Notes: generated by a model not told the origin, from the letters alone. Counted from the first letter of the stretch, positions 6,510 to 14,360 are shown. The stretch: DNA of 21,400 bases from BJHL01 sp035299305 (GCA_035299305.1 DATGWV010000229.1:1-21400); one strand, 5' to 3'. Program-made: numbers and translations.

Positions 6510-7028
6510 TCATTGCTCCTGCACTCGGAAGACCGGACCGACGCCGATGGACTCCAGCACCGCGTCTTCCATCCGGTGCATGGCGGCGGAGGCTTCCTCC
6601 TCGTGGTCATCATGCCCCATGCAGTGCAGCACGGCGTGGACGACGTAAAGAAGGAGTTCCCGCTCCAGAGGGTAGCCACGTGCCGCAGACTGCCGGGCGG
6701 CTTCATCGCGGCAGATCATCACGTCGGCATGTAGCGGAAACGGTTTTTGTTTGGATTTGTCAGATAAGAGCGACGCCGGTTGCGGCACAGGCGGGGGTGG
6801 CTGCTCGTCGGGATCGGTCAGGTCGAAGGTCAGGACGTCGGTGGTGCCCGGTACCCCAGCAAACTCCTCGTGAGCGGCGGCCATTTCGGTATCGTCGATG
6901 ATCCGAACAGAAACCGTTCCGGCGGCATGAAGTTTCTGCAGAGCGAGGGCAATGTGGTCGACGAGCCACGTCAGTTGACGGTCAGTCAGGGCGTGGGTCG
7001 CGTCGACGAGTTCGACTGTGGCGGGCAT
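6510..7028 (-). CDS. ybeY: Endoribonuclease YbeY (rRNA maturation factor)
   Basis: 172 residues, normal length. TDVLTFDL (63-70) and ADVMICRDEA (101-110) match the conserved YbeY core. The zinc motif is H131-A-V-L-H135-C-M-G-H-D-D-H142: the first two histidines are canonical, and the third falls in the GYDDH-type variant in which the ligand is shifted by one residue. YbeY is a single-strand-specific RNase needed for 16S rRNA 3' maturation and ribosome quality control. A Pro/Gln-rich insertion (74-95) between the two core strands is unusual but does not touch the active site. It is followed by the CBS-type membrane protein gene. Its 5' end overlaps the 3' end of the upstream unknown gene by 43 bp. 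Confidence 0.93.
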   Translation of the reverse strand: MPATVELVDATHALTDRQLTWLVDHIALALQKLHAAGTVSVRIIDDTEMAAAHEEFAGVPGTTDVLTFDLTDPDEQPPPPVPQPASLLSDKSKQKPFPLHADVMICRDEAARQSAARGYPLERELLLYVVHAVLHCMGHDDHEEEASAAMHRMEDAVLESIGVGPVFRVQEQ

Positions 7029-7681
7029 GGGGGGAGGGTAGGTGCGCGCGGTCCGTAAAAGCGCGGGTCGAACTGGAACGGTCCCTCCCAGTAGTAGCGT
7101 CCGTCGCGCGGGGTGAGACTCATGGAGAAGACGCCGCGACGAGCGAGCTGGGCTGCGGCTGCGGCGATGAACGCGCGGTCGGACGGACGCACGATGAAGA
7201 TGGCCATGACATCTTCGTACTCAATCGGGCGATAGAACCAACGGGCGCGTTCCATGCAGTCGTCGAGATCAGTGTCACTCACCCAAAGAACTTCGGTGTA
7301 GTCCGGCGTGATGGCTGATTGGAGGTAGACACGGTCATGAGGTGCGATGTCTGCTGGCACGAAGCGAGCCATCTCGCAGCTATACACCATGAACAACTTC
7401 GCCTGGTGCTCAGGCAGCGACCAGAGTTTGCAGAGCTCGGCCTGTTCAAGGGCTGAGATAGAAGAGCGATCTATGTCGTCGTCGAAGAAGGGCTCGTGAT
7501 CAAGCGGCGATGCGAGGGAGTTCGCGGCGGCGGCGCAGATGAGAAGATTCTCCATGTCGTTGGGCACGATGAGATGGGGAAACCTGGCAAACGACGGGAT
7601 CGTTGTGCCGAACGACAACATCATCTGCTCATCACCGGTTTGCGGGCCATGCATCTGCCAACTCCTGACGTGAACGGCCAC
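6986..7681 (-). CDS. Unrecognised 231-residue cytoplasmic protein
   Basis: I do not recognise the family. The protein has mixed alpha/beta character, is rich in aromatic and acidic residues, and has no TM segment or signal peptide. Segments such as DRVYLQSAITPDYTEVLWVS and RYYWEGPFQFDPRFYGP look like genuine protein. The Pro/Ser-rich last ~20 residues overlap ybeY by 43 bp and may be a read-through tail. The start is uncertain: ATG candidates are 7681, 7654 and two adjacent ones further in. The small gene at 7687 ends 5 bp upstream, so the two are probably co-transcribed and feed into the ybeY operon. Confidence 0.6.
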   Translation of the reverse strand: MAVHVRSWQMHGPQTGDEQMMLSFGTTIPSFARFPHLIVPNDMENLLICAAAANSLASPLDHEPFFDDDIDRSSISALEQAELCKLWSLPEHQAKLFMVYSCEMARFVPADIAPHDRVYLQSAITPDYTEVLWVSDTDLDDCMERARWFYRPIEYEDVMAIFIVRPSDRAFIAAAAAQLARRGVFSMSLTPRDGRYYWEGPFQFDPRFYGPRAPTLPPCPPQSNSSTRPTP

Positions 7682-7686
7682 GCGAC

Positions 7687-7914
7687 TCAGCGGGTTTCGA
7701 AGCGTTCGATGACTGACCCGTCACTCAGTCGGATACGGAAATTAAAATCCCAATCTTCGTATCGAGCCGAGATGACATCGCCTTGACCTCTCCAGCGCTC
7801 ACGGAATAGGCCGATTAGGCGGCAGTCGAAGAGGGTATGGGGCTTCTCAGCAAGTAGCCCCGAGAGGTGGGTCGCATGATCCATGCAGAGGAAGTAGTTA
7901 TCACCAAAGCGCAA
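7687..7914 (-). CDS. Small unrecognised protein (75 residues)
   Basis: 75 residues if started from TTG at 7914, or 65 from the ATG at 7884. Neither start has a Shine-Dalgarno site. The C-terminal part (RYEDWDFNFRIRLSDGSVIERFETR) looks like a small beta-sheet with alternating charged and aromatic residues. There is no TM segment, signal or known motif. It lies 5 bp upstream of the 231-residue unknown gene on the same strand, which is the main support for it being real. Confidence 0.45.
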   Translation of the reverse strand: MRFGDNYFLCMDHATHLSGLLAEKPHTLFDCRLIGLFRERWRGQGDVISARYEDWDFNFRIRLSDGSVIERFETR

Positions 7915-8018
7915 CTGAGGAGGAGAGGATGAGATGACGCGGGCATGGGATTGGGTAGGGGGAACAGAAAAACGTGGCGTAAGGCCGCGTAATCGAGGAC
8001 ATGGTGAGAGGTGGAATG

Positions 8019-8038
8019 TCGAGGGCTCGCGCCCTCGA
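8019..8038 (-). terminator. Hairpin after the alcohol dehydrogenase gene
   Basis: Perfect 8-bp GC-rich stem TCGAGGGC (8019-8026) / GCCCTCGA (8031-8038) with loop TCGC, beginning 4 bp beyond the stop at 8043. There is no T-tract, so it may be a factor-dependent terminator, an mRNA-stabilising hairpin or a dispersed repeat. Confidence 0.45.
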
Positions 8039-8042
8039 GTTC

Positions 8043-9092
8043 TTAGAGGGACTTGCAGTCGATGACGAAGCGATACTTGACGTCACCTTTCAAGAGGCGG
8101 TCGTAAGCCTTGTTGATGTCCTGAGCCTTGATCATCTCGATATCGCTCACGATGTTGTTGGCGGCACAGAAGTCGAGCATCTCCTGAGTTTCGGCGATGC
8201 CGCCGATGCCGCTGCCGGCGAAGCTGCGGCGCGGGAGCAGCAGCGAGAACGCGCTGACGGGCATGGGCTTCTCAGGAGCGCCGACGAGGCAGAGCGTGCC
8301 GTCGCGCTTGAGCAGATTCAGATAAGCGTTGATGTCATGCTCCGCGCTCACGCAGTCGAGAATGAAATCGAAGCTGCGGAAGTTCTTGGTCATCTGATCG
8401 GCGTCTTTGGACACGATCACTTCGTGCGCGCCCAGACGCTTGGCGTCTTCGGCTTTGCCGGGCGAGGTCGTGATGACGACCGTCTGCGCGCCGAAGGCGC
8501 GAGCGAACTTGACGCCCATGTGGCCCAAACCGCCCAAGCCCACGATCGCGACGCGCTGGCCCTTGCCCACTTTCCAATGGCGCAGTGGCGAGTAGGTGGT
8601 GATGCCCGCGCACAGCAGCGGGGCAGTGGCGGCGAGGTTCACTTTGCTCGACACGCTGAGCGTGAACGCTTCATCGACGACGATACGGTCGGAGTACCCG
8701 CCATGCGTGGGCTGGCCCGGCGCGAGCGGGTCGGGCGAGTTGTACGTCCAGGTCGGAAAGGCGTCGCAGTACTGCTCAAGGCCTTGCGAACACGACGCGC
8801 ATGTGCGGCACGAGCCCACCATGCAGCCCACGCCCGCGAAGTCGCCCGCCTTGAACTTCGTGACCTTGTTTCCAACGCGCGTCACGCGGCCGACGATCTC
8901 GTGGCCCGGGACCATCGGAAAAATCGAGTTACCCCATTCGTTGCGGGCCTGGTGCAGATCGCTGTGGCACACGCCGCAGTAGAGGATTTCGATCTCGACA
9001 TCTTGCGGACGCGGGTCGCGGCGCTCAAACGAGAACGGAGCAAGCGGCGAAGTGGCAGTCTGAGCGGCAAAGCCTTTGGCGGCGGTGGGCAT
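8043..9092 (-). CDS. yahK: YahK-type zinc-dependent NADP(H) alcohol dehydrogenase / aldehyde reductase
   Basis: 349 residues, the same length as E. coli YahK and collinear with it as I remember that sequence. The catalytic zinc ligands are C42 (CGVCHSD), H64 (GHE) and C161 (LLCAG). The structural zinc ligands are C95, C98, C101 and C109. The Rossmann nucleotide motif is GLGGLG (185-190), followed by a T/S-rich second strand end (TTSPGK), which fits NADP(H). The cinnamyl-alcohol-dehydrogenase group reduces a wide range of aldehydes and probably serves detoxification. The ATG at 9092 was chosen because GGAG lies 7 nt upstream and because it gives the family N-terminus; the frame stays open to 9182. 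It is a single gene, with no obvious partner on either side. Confidence 0.93.
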   Translation of the reverse strand: MPTAAKGFAAQTATSPLAPFSFERRDPRPQDVEIEILYCGVCHSDLHQARNEWGNSIFPMVPGHEIVGRVTRVGNKVTKFKAGDFAGVGCMVGSCRTCASCSQGLEQYCDAFPTWTYNSPDPLAPGQPTHGGYSDRIVVDEAFTLSVSSKVNLAATAPLLCAGITTYSPLRHWKVGKGQRVAIVGLGGLGHMGVKFARAFGAQTVVITTSPGKAEDAKRLGAHEVIVSKDADQMTKNFRSFDFILDCVSAEHDINAYLNLLKRDGTLCLVGAPEKPMPVSAFSLLLPRRSFAGSGIGGIAETQEMLDFCAANNIVSDIEMIKAQDINKAYDRLLKGDVKYRFVIDCKSL

Positions 9093-9191
9093 GATGAAAC
9101 TCCAGGGAACAACGTGGAACGTGAGCACGCGCGAGTTGGCTCGCGAGGGCGGACTTGATCCTAGTAGCTTGAAACGGTCCACACGCGTCGA

Positions 9192-9953
9192 CTATGCATA
9201 TCCGCCGCCGCCCGAGGAGACATCGGGCACGACTCCGCCGAAGCCGCCCGCGGAGTTGGTTCGCAGCCCGGTGAAGGCGAGGCGAATGACATCGCCCATC
9301 GCGCCCAGCCACGAGAGCGAGTACGTGAGCGGCGTGAGCGAGCCGCGATCGAGGTCGAACAGTTCAATCTCCACGCCGTCGCGTTTCCATCCGCGAAGAA
9401 CGGTGCGGAGATCGTGCTCGATCGTGTCACCGCGGCGCACGAGCACGACGCGAGTGAGGTTGGCTTCGCGCAACGCGCGTGCGCTGGGAAAATCCTGCGG
9501 GAAGACCATCCAGCGGTTGTCGTACATGTTGGGACTTGCAAAGCCGCGCAAGCGTGCGGAGTCGATGATGAAGACGGGCGCGGCATCATCGGGAATCTTG
9601 AGCGAGAGAAGTTCACGGCCTGCGTCGGCGTATGCGAGGATGACTTCGTGCGCGTTGTATGTGTTGACGCCCGGGCCCACCGAGCAGTTGTGCAGGGGCA
9701 CGGGGCGCATGCCGCGTCGGGCGAGCGCGAGTGCCAGCGCGACCGCGCTCGAACCGGGAAGATCGATGACGACCGCCGCGCGCGAGGTCGCTTGCGCGGT
9801 CGCATGCACGATGTCGTCCGGCACGTTGAGCGAGTAAGGCTCGGCACGAAAATTGTTGCGATCTTGCATGAAAAGCACCGGCTTGGCCCACGCGGACCAC
9901 CGCACGCGAGGCGGTGCCCATGTTTCAAACAGATCGAGTTTCAGGTCATTCAT
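9192..9953 (-). CDS. Unrecognised protein with Gly-rich C-terminal tail, third gene of an ATP-grasp operon
   Basis: 253 residues, family not recognised, no signal peptide or TM helix. The N-terminal part contains WAPPRVRWSAWAKPVLF (12-28). The core (60-200) alternates strands and helices (AAVVIDLPGSSAVALALALARRG; RVVLVRRGDTIEHDL), like a Rossmann-type alpha/beta fold, but no catalytic motif is evident. The last 20 residues are dominated by glycine (GGFGG, then SSGGGGYA at the very C-terminus). The ATG at 9953 lies inside the stop region of the upstream ATP-grasp gene (ATGAATGA, 8-bp overlap), so translation is probably coupled. This start replaces a longer frame to 10037. The glycine tail could be an amidoligase target or just a disordered end; this is inference. 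Confidence 0.8.
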   Translation of the reverse strand: MNDLKLDLFETWAPPRVRWSAWAKPVLFMQDRNNFRAEPYSLNVPDDIVHATAQATSRAAVVIDLPGSSAVALALALARRGMRPVPLHNCSVGPGVNTYNAHEVILAYADAGRELLSLKIPDDAAPVFIIDSARLRGFASPNMYDNRWMVFPQDFPSARALREANLTRVVLVRRGDTIEHDLRTVLRGWKRDGVEIELFDLDRGSLTPLTYSLSWLGAMGDVIRLAFTGLRTNSAGGFGGVVPDVSSGGGGYA

Positions 9954-11223
9954 GCACGGCCCTTTCACGGGTAGACACGGCGTGAACCGGCTGCGGATCT
10001 TCGACAAGCACCGCAACGTCTTGCGCGCGGCTGTCAATCAGCGGACGGGCGGCGGCTCGCGCGTAGATGCCCGCAAACGCGCCGTTGATGACGTACACGC
10101 CCAGGCAAATGTGCTGCGACGTGTCGCCTGCTATCACGGGAACAGAGGTGAAGCGATCCTGCACAATCCACTGTGATGGACGCAGACGCGCGTGCGTGTG
10201 GGCCCAGCGTGAGTCTTTCGCGCTGGTCACGCCTTGCACGCAAACCCCTGATCCCACGCGTCCCCACGCGGGTTTGAGGACTTCGTGTTGAGCGATCAGT
10301 TGGCGATGCAGCACACGTGCGCCCAGCGGTCGCGAGCGAGGCGTCAATCTCGACCAGACGGGAAGTTCATGACCCATCGCGCGAGCGATGATGGGCAGCC
10401 GCTTGCTTTGCAGCAGCGCAGCAGAGAGCGGATTGCAGCAGGTGATGGCGGCATGCGTGAGTGCCTGCGACCATGAGCCCTTGCGAGGCATGTTCGCAAG
10501 CCATTCCGCCGGGAAGAACCGCATGAGGCCGGTGACGCGTTCGTTGGTGGTCGTCAGGCGCGGCACATCGTCAACAACGCACAGATGCGCCGGTGAGGCG
10601 AGCGTTGCGCGGCGACCTCTCGCTTCGAGTTCGCGTTGCAGGCATTGCATCACCTGTGCATCATCGGTGTAGCTGGTCGCGTGCAGCAGAGCGATCACGC
10701 CATCGTGCTCGTCGCACGATGCATCAATCGCGGCGGCGAGGATGCGAGCCGGATCACGTCCCGCAGCGACACCTGAATTGCACGCGATGTGTCGCGCAAC
10801 GATGTGCGCGAGCGGACCGGCCTCAAGCAAGCCGCCCGGCACGTCGGCGTTGATCTCAGAGACGGCCCAGCCGGTGGTGGTGGGGTGGAAGTCGAACCGC
10901 GCGTAGCGAACGGATCGCTGCGACATGCTCGCGCTGGTGCGTAGCAACCTTGCGAGACGGCTGGGAATGCCCAGCGATGACCATCTTGCGGGCTGCGCGA
11001 GCAACGCGACTTCCAACTCGGCCAGTTCGCGCCACGCTGATTCGGCTTCGCGAGCGAGATGCTCCACAGTCTCGCGGCTGACGCGCAGCGCAAAGGGCGC
11101 GATGCCTGATTGGTCGAAGACCTGCGGGTCCATGCGGCCGGCGACGGCGATGGTGTCGCGACGGATGCGCAGCATGTCGTCGGCGGAGAAGATCGCGGTG
11201 GCAGCCAGGCCATGCGCGTTCAT
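9946..11223 (-). CDS. Glutathionylspermidine-synthase-like ATP-grasp amidoligase
   Basis: 425 residues. Diagnostic segments are RFDFHPTTTGWAVSEINADV (109-128, matching the R-x-D-F...E-x-N-A-D pre-ATP-grasp/substrate region of glutathionylspermidine synthase), LKPAWGRVGSGV (316-327, ATP-binding lysine and glycine loop), WIVQDRF (352-358) and CLGVYVINGAFAGIYAR (373-389, acidic/neutral metal region of the family). Relatives such as E. coli Gss, YgiC and YjfC form amide bonds to a carboxylate through an acyl-phosphate; the substrate here is unknown. There is no amidase domain. The ATG at 11223 overlaps the stop of the 8-TM gene by 4 bp (ATGA), which fixes the start. It forms a tight operon with the genes on both sides. 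Confidence 0.82.
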   Translation of the reverse strand: MNAHGLAATAIFSADDMLRIRRDTIAVAGRMDPQVFDQSGIAPFALRVSRETVEHLAREAESAWRELAELEVALLAQPARWSSLGIPSRLARLLRTSASMSQRSVRYARFDFHPTTTGWAVSEINADVPGGLLEAGPLAHIVARHIACNSGVAAGRDPARILAAAIDASCDEHDGVIALLHATSYTDDAQVMQCLQRELEARGRRATLASPAHLCVVDDVPRLTTTNERVTGLMRFFPAEWLANMPRKGSWSQALTHAAITCCNPLSAALLQSKRLPIIARAMGHELPVWSRLTPRSRPLGARVLHRQLIAQHEVLKPAWGRVGSGVCVQGVTSAKDSRWAHTHARLRPSQWIVQDRFTSVPVIAGDTSQHICLGVYVINGAFAGIYARAAARPLIDSRAQDVAVLVEDPQPVHAVSTRERAVHE

Positions 11224-12005
11224 GGAGGCAGGCCCCAGATGGCGACCAGCACGCATGCAAGCGAGAGATAGATGAGGCCCAGCAGCGCGTCGATCAGCAG
11301 CGAAGGCGGCTTGTCGCCTGATCTTGTCACTGTGGTCATCGCGGCATCAAGTGCAATGACCGGCAGAACGGGCCACGTGACGATCACGAAGTCGCGGACA
11401 GTTGCGCCCGAACTCACCCATGTGCCCGCCGCGCCGCGTCCCGCGACCAGACCTATTGCGACCAGCAGCAGGCCCGTGCGGAGCGCCAGACCCGTGTCGC
11501 GATCAACAAGCACGCGATATCGCACGCGGGAGGTGAGTGAGAGAAACGCCAGCGTGCCGAAAAGCGTCATACTGCCCAGCAGCGCCGAGAAGATGACGAC
11601 ATGAAAGCCGGGGCCGTCGCCCACGTTGCCGCCTGCAAAGGCCAGCGCAGACGCGAGCGCGAACATGATGATGAAGATGCGCACGGCGGGGTTGCGTCGC
11701 TGCGTGATGTCGGCCAGTTGGAAGCCCCACAAGCGCAAACTGAAAAGGCTCAGGGCCGACCACGCCATGCCCATGAGCAGATACATGCCCACGTACGTTG
11801 GATCGTCGCGCACGTCTTTGGCGGCGATGGTCGTCAGCACGGGCATGAGCACGAGCGGAGCCGGCAAGAGCGACAGCAGCAGCGTGCGCCCCGCCCACGG
11901 CACGCGCACGTGCTCAGCCGTGGAGAACCCGATCGCGAACATGACCACGTGCACGACCACGATCGCCAGCGACACAATGGTGATGAACAGTTCCCCTTCG
12001 CTCAC
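11220..12005 (-). CDS. Eight-TM membrane protein, first gene of the ATP-grasp operon
   Basis: 261 residues with about eight hydrophobic helices near residues 5-25, 34-55, 70-92, 105-124, 132-155, 168-188, 197-217 and 233-255. Loops are short and there is no signature motif. I do not recognise the family. DUF350, the membrane partner of related ATP-grasp genes elsewhere, does not match by eye. The frame is open to 12278, but that part lies antisense to pgk; the GTG at 12005 is the first plausible start and puts TM1 at the N-terminus. The gene is divergent from pgk across 76 bp. It overlaps the ATP-grasp gene by 4 bp, implying coupled expression and a membrane-associated job for the enzyme. Confidence 0.78.
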   Translation of the reverse strand: MSEGELFITIVSLAIVVVHVVMFAIGFSTAEHVRVPWAGRTLLLSLLPAPLVLMPVLTTIAAKDVRDDPTYVGMYLLMGMAWSALSLFSLRLWGFQLADITQRRNPAVRIFIIMFALASALAFAGGNVGDGPGFHVVIFSALLGSMTLFGTLAFLSLTSRVRYRVLVDRDTGLALRTGLLLVAIGLVAGRGAAGTWVSSGATVRDFVIVTWPVLPVIALDAAMTTVTRSGDKPPSLLIDALLGLIYLSLACVLVAIWGLPP

Positions 12006-12081
12006 TGCGTCATTGTATCGGGAAACGAGGAAAACGAGCGGGTTTGCCGCATCGCAATTTTGGCTGCTACCCTCGGCCACT

Positions 12082-13299
12082 ATGGCCAAGAAGACTATCG
12101 CTGCGGTTGATGTTCGTTCCAAGCGCGTGCTGATGCGCGTCGATTTCAACGTGCCCATCGAAGACGGCGTGATCACCGATGATCGCCGCATTCGCGAGGC
12201 TCTGCCCACCATCAAGAGCATCGTGGACCGCGGCGGCAAGGTGATTCTCATGAGCCACCTGGGACGCCCCGAGGGCAAGGGCTATCAGGCCGAATTCAGC
12301 CTCAAGATCGCGGCCGACAAGCTCAGCCAGCTGCTGGGCAAGCCCGTCAGCTTCCCCAGCACCGACTGCACCGACGAGAAGTCGGCCGGTGCCATCGCCG
12401 CGATGAAGGACGGCGACGTGCTGCTGCTGGAGAACGTGCGCTTCCAGCCGGGCGAGAAGAAGGGCGAGATCGGCTACTGCACGCGCCTGGCCAGCTATGG
12501 CGATGTCTACGTGAACGACGCCTTCGGCACCAGCCACCGCGCCGAAGGCAGCATGGTGGGCGTGCCCAAGCAGATGGCCGTCGGCGGCACCGCCAAGCCG
12601 CGCGTGATGGGTTTCCTGGTTGAGAAGGAAATGAAGTACCTGCAGAACGCCATTGCCAGCCCCGCCAAGCCGTTTGTGCTGGTGCTGGGTGGCGCAAAGG
12701 TCAGCGACAAACTGGCGTGCGTCGAAAACCTCATGCCCAAGGCCGACATGATCATGATCGGCGGCGCGATGGCTTACACGTTCCTCGCGGCTCTCGGCAA
12801 GAAGGTCGGCAACAGCCGTGTCGAGCAGGATCGCATCGCCGATGCCAAGAAGATCATCGATCACGCCGCCCGCAGCAAGTGTGAACTGCTCCTGCCGGTC
12901 GATCACGTGTGCTCGACGGACTTCCGCGAGGACGCGGGCGACATCGAAGTGTTCGATGATCAGATCAAGGACGGCTTCATGGGCCTGGACATCGGCCCCA
13001 AGACGCAAACCAAGTACGCCCTCGCGCTGCACAAGGCCAAGACCATCGTGTGGAACGGCCCAATGGGCGTGTTTGAGTGGGCTCCCTTCGCCACCGGCAC
13101 GCAGCAGGTCGCCAAGGCGATCGCGCAGGCCACCAAGAACGGCGCGACCAGCATCGTCGGCGGCGGCGACAGCGCGGCTGCGGTCGAGAAGTTCAACCTC
13201 GCGAGCGGCATGAGCCACGTAAGCACCGGCGGCGGCGCAAGCCTGGAGCTGCTGGAAGGCAAGCAGTTCGAAAGCATCGCACTGCTCGACGAGGCGTAA
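12082..13299 (+). CDS. pgk: Phosphoglycerate kinase
   Basis: 405 residues, full length. It catalyses the reversible transfer of phosphate from 1,3-bisphosphoglycerate to ADP in glycolysis and gluconeogenesis; cytoplasmic monomer. Visible signatures are LMRVDFNVP (17-25), SHLGRP (58-63), LLLENVRF, GDVYVNDAFGTSHR, VLGGAKVSDK, the WNGPMGVFE hinge region, IVGGGDSAAAV with the nucleotide-binding GGGDS at about 360-364, and STGGGASLELLEG at the C-terminus. The frame is open upstream to 11626, but the ATG at 12082 gives the standard N-terminus MAKKTI. No Shine-Dalgarno site is present. It is a single gene, divergent from the 8-TM gene and followed by its own terminator. Codon use is more G/C-ending than its neighbours, as expected for a highly expressed gene. 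Confidence 0.98.
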   Translation: MAKKTIAAVDVRSKRVLMRVDFNVPIEDGVITDDRRIREALPTIKSIVDRGGKVILMSHLGRPEGKGYQAEFSLKIAADKLSQLLGKPVSFPSTDCTDEKSAGAIAAMKDGDVLLLENVRFQPGEKKGEIGYCTRLASYGDVYVNDAFGTSHRAEGSMVGVPKQMAVGGTAKPRVMGFLVEKEMKYLQNAIASPAKPFVLVLGGAKVSDKLACVENLMPKADMIMIGGAMAYTFLAALGKKVGNSRVEQDRIADAKKIIDHAARSKCELLLPVDHVCSTDFREDAGDIEVFDDQIKDGFMGLDIGPKTQTKYALALHKAKTIVWNGPMGVFEWAPFATGTQQVAKAIAQATKNGATSIVGGGDSAAAVEKFNLASGMSHVSTGGGASLELLEGKQFESIALLDEA

Positions 13300-13348
13300 G
13301 CAGGGCTGGACGAGGTGTGAACCGCGCGGGCACGAACGCAAGACGTTT

Positions 13349-13373
13349 ACCACAGAGACACAGAGACACAAAG
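13349..13373. repeat. Dispersed intergenic repeat, ACCACAGAGACAC type, copy 1
   Basis: 25 bp made of overlapping CACAGAGA units between pgk and its terminator. A related 26-bp copy lies at 14329-14354. Text of this type recurs in intergenic DNA of many environmental bacteria; its origin is not known to me. Confidence 0.55.
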
Positions 13374-13374
13374 C

Positions 13375-13428
13375 AAGACAGGAGTTGGAATGGGTTTGAA
13401 GCCCGTCACCAACTCCTGTCTTCCTTTT
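13375..13428 (+). terminator. Strong terminator downstream of pgk
   Basis: Perfect 14-bp stem AAGACAGGAGTTGG (13375-13388) / CCAACTCCTGTCTT (13409-13422), 20-nt apical part, then CCTTTT (13423-13428). It starts 75 nt after the pgk stop. The convergent hydrolase gene ends at 13488, so it may serve both directions. Confidence 0.8.
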
Positions 13429-13487
13429 GTGGTGTCACGAAGACCTTGAGCGGCGCGCTTGCCCCGCGATGGTCCGTCCGCCGCCGA

Positions 13488-14333
13488 TCAAAACGCCTCT
13501 GTCGGCGGCGTGGGCATGAGCCACTTCGCAAAAAACTCCACCTGCGCGGTCTTCGCATCATTCGCCACGCGACCAAACCCGCTGTGCTCCTGCGGCGCGC
13601 CGGTCGTCGCCCACGTGCGCACGTCAATCAGTGACGCATCCGCGCCTTGCACAACATAATGATGCCGCAGCATCTCGACAAACCGCTTCTGCACTTCCCA
13701 CGCCACGACCGCATCCGCCTCGCTATGCAGCACCAGCAGCGGCAAGGGCCGAAACCCCATCAAATGCTGGCTCGCATCACTCTTCGCCACGCGCCGCGCA
13801 TCATGCTGCACGGGCCACTGCGGCACACTCGCCGGCGCGTTCCAACTCGATGGGTAGTACAACCCTTCCAGCCACCCCGTGGTGCTTTCGACTGCGGCAC
13901 ACACAAACTCGTGCGCGTCACACAATCGTCGCAGCGTTGTCATGCCGCCCAGACTCATGCCGCCGACGCCCATGCGCGTGAGATCAAACACGTTGCCCAA
14001 CGTCGGATCGGCCAGCCCCTCGATCACGCGATCAATATCGCTGACGCCTTGATCCAGCACATCCAGCGTCTTCGCGGGTGAGTCCCACCCTTCGACAGCG
14101 CGCTCGCCGTGGCCGGGCAGATCGATCGCACACGCCGCGATCCCAGCGCGAATCCACCGCAAGTACCGCCCCGGATCGAGCTCCTTGTTCACCGTCCGCC
14201 CATGCAGCCACACCACCACCGGCGCCGGCGTCTTCCAATCCGGATGCGCCAGCAGCACAGGAATGTCGCCAAAGCGCATGACCTTCGATCGCTCGGCGAG
14301 GGCACGGGGGAGTTGGGCGAAGCGGTTCACCAC
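13488..14333 (-). CDS. Alpha/beta hydrolase (dienelactone-hydrolase / prolyl-oligopeptidase-like)
   Basis: 281 residues from the GTG at 14333, or 263 from the ATG at 14279. The oxyanion motif is VVVWLHGRT (39-47); the nucleophile elbow is G125-M-S127-L-G-G; the likely acid is D207 (LHSEADAVV) and the base H250 (PQEHSGFG). DLPGHGER (71-78) is typical of the superfamily. There is no signal peptide, so it is cytoplasmic. The substrate cannot be read. The longer start is preferred because residues 4-20 (RFAQLPRALAERSKVMR) look protein-like, but the GTG sits inside a dispersed repeat, so the ATG at 14279 remains possible. It is convergent with pgk and has no operon partner. Confidence 0.85.
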   Translation of the reverse strand: MVNRFAQLPRALAERSKVMRFGDIPVLLAHPDWKTPAPVVVWLHGRTVNKELDPGRYLRWIRAGIAACAIDLPGHGERAVEGWDSPAKTLDVLDQGVSDIDRVIEGLADPTLGNVFDLTRMGVGGMSLGGMTTLRRLCDAHEFVCAAVESTTGWLEGLYYPSSWNAPASVPQWPVQHDARRVAKSDASQHLMGFRPLPLLVLHSEADAVVAWEVQKRFVEMLRHHYVVQGADASLIDVRTWATTGAPQEHSGFGRVANDAKTAQVEFFAKWLMPTPPTEAF

Positions 14334-14354
14334 AAAGACACGATGGACACAAAG
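14329..14354. repeat. Dispersed intergenic repeat, ACCACAGAGACAC type, copy 2
   Basis: 26 bp similar to 13349-13373 (ACCACAAAGACAC...GGACACAAAG). It overlaps the first codons of the hydrolase at 13488-14333, so this repeat may have displaced or created its annotated start. Confidence 0.5.
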
Positions 14355-14360
14355 AAAGAC

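Noticed and set aside
6510..7028. YbeY with a lost third zinc histidine
   Set aside because: The motif GHDDH shifts the histidine by one residue, a variant I know from other YbeY proteins, so there is no evidence of inactivation.
7901..8086. Small minus-strand frame between the dehydrogenase and the 75-residue gene
   Set aside because: It is Ser/Pro-rich without pattern, overlaps the dehydrogenase end and the GC-rich hairpin, and has no ribosome site.
11626..12081. N-terminal extension of pgk
   Set aside because: It overlaps the 8-TM gene antisense and the standard pgk N-terminus begins at 12082.
12067..13371. Long minus-strand frame of 434 codons over pgk
   Set aside because: It is a shadow of pgk: high-GC codon structure keeps the antisense frame open, and the plus frame has all phosphoglycerate kinase motifs.
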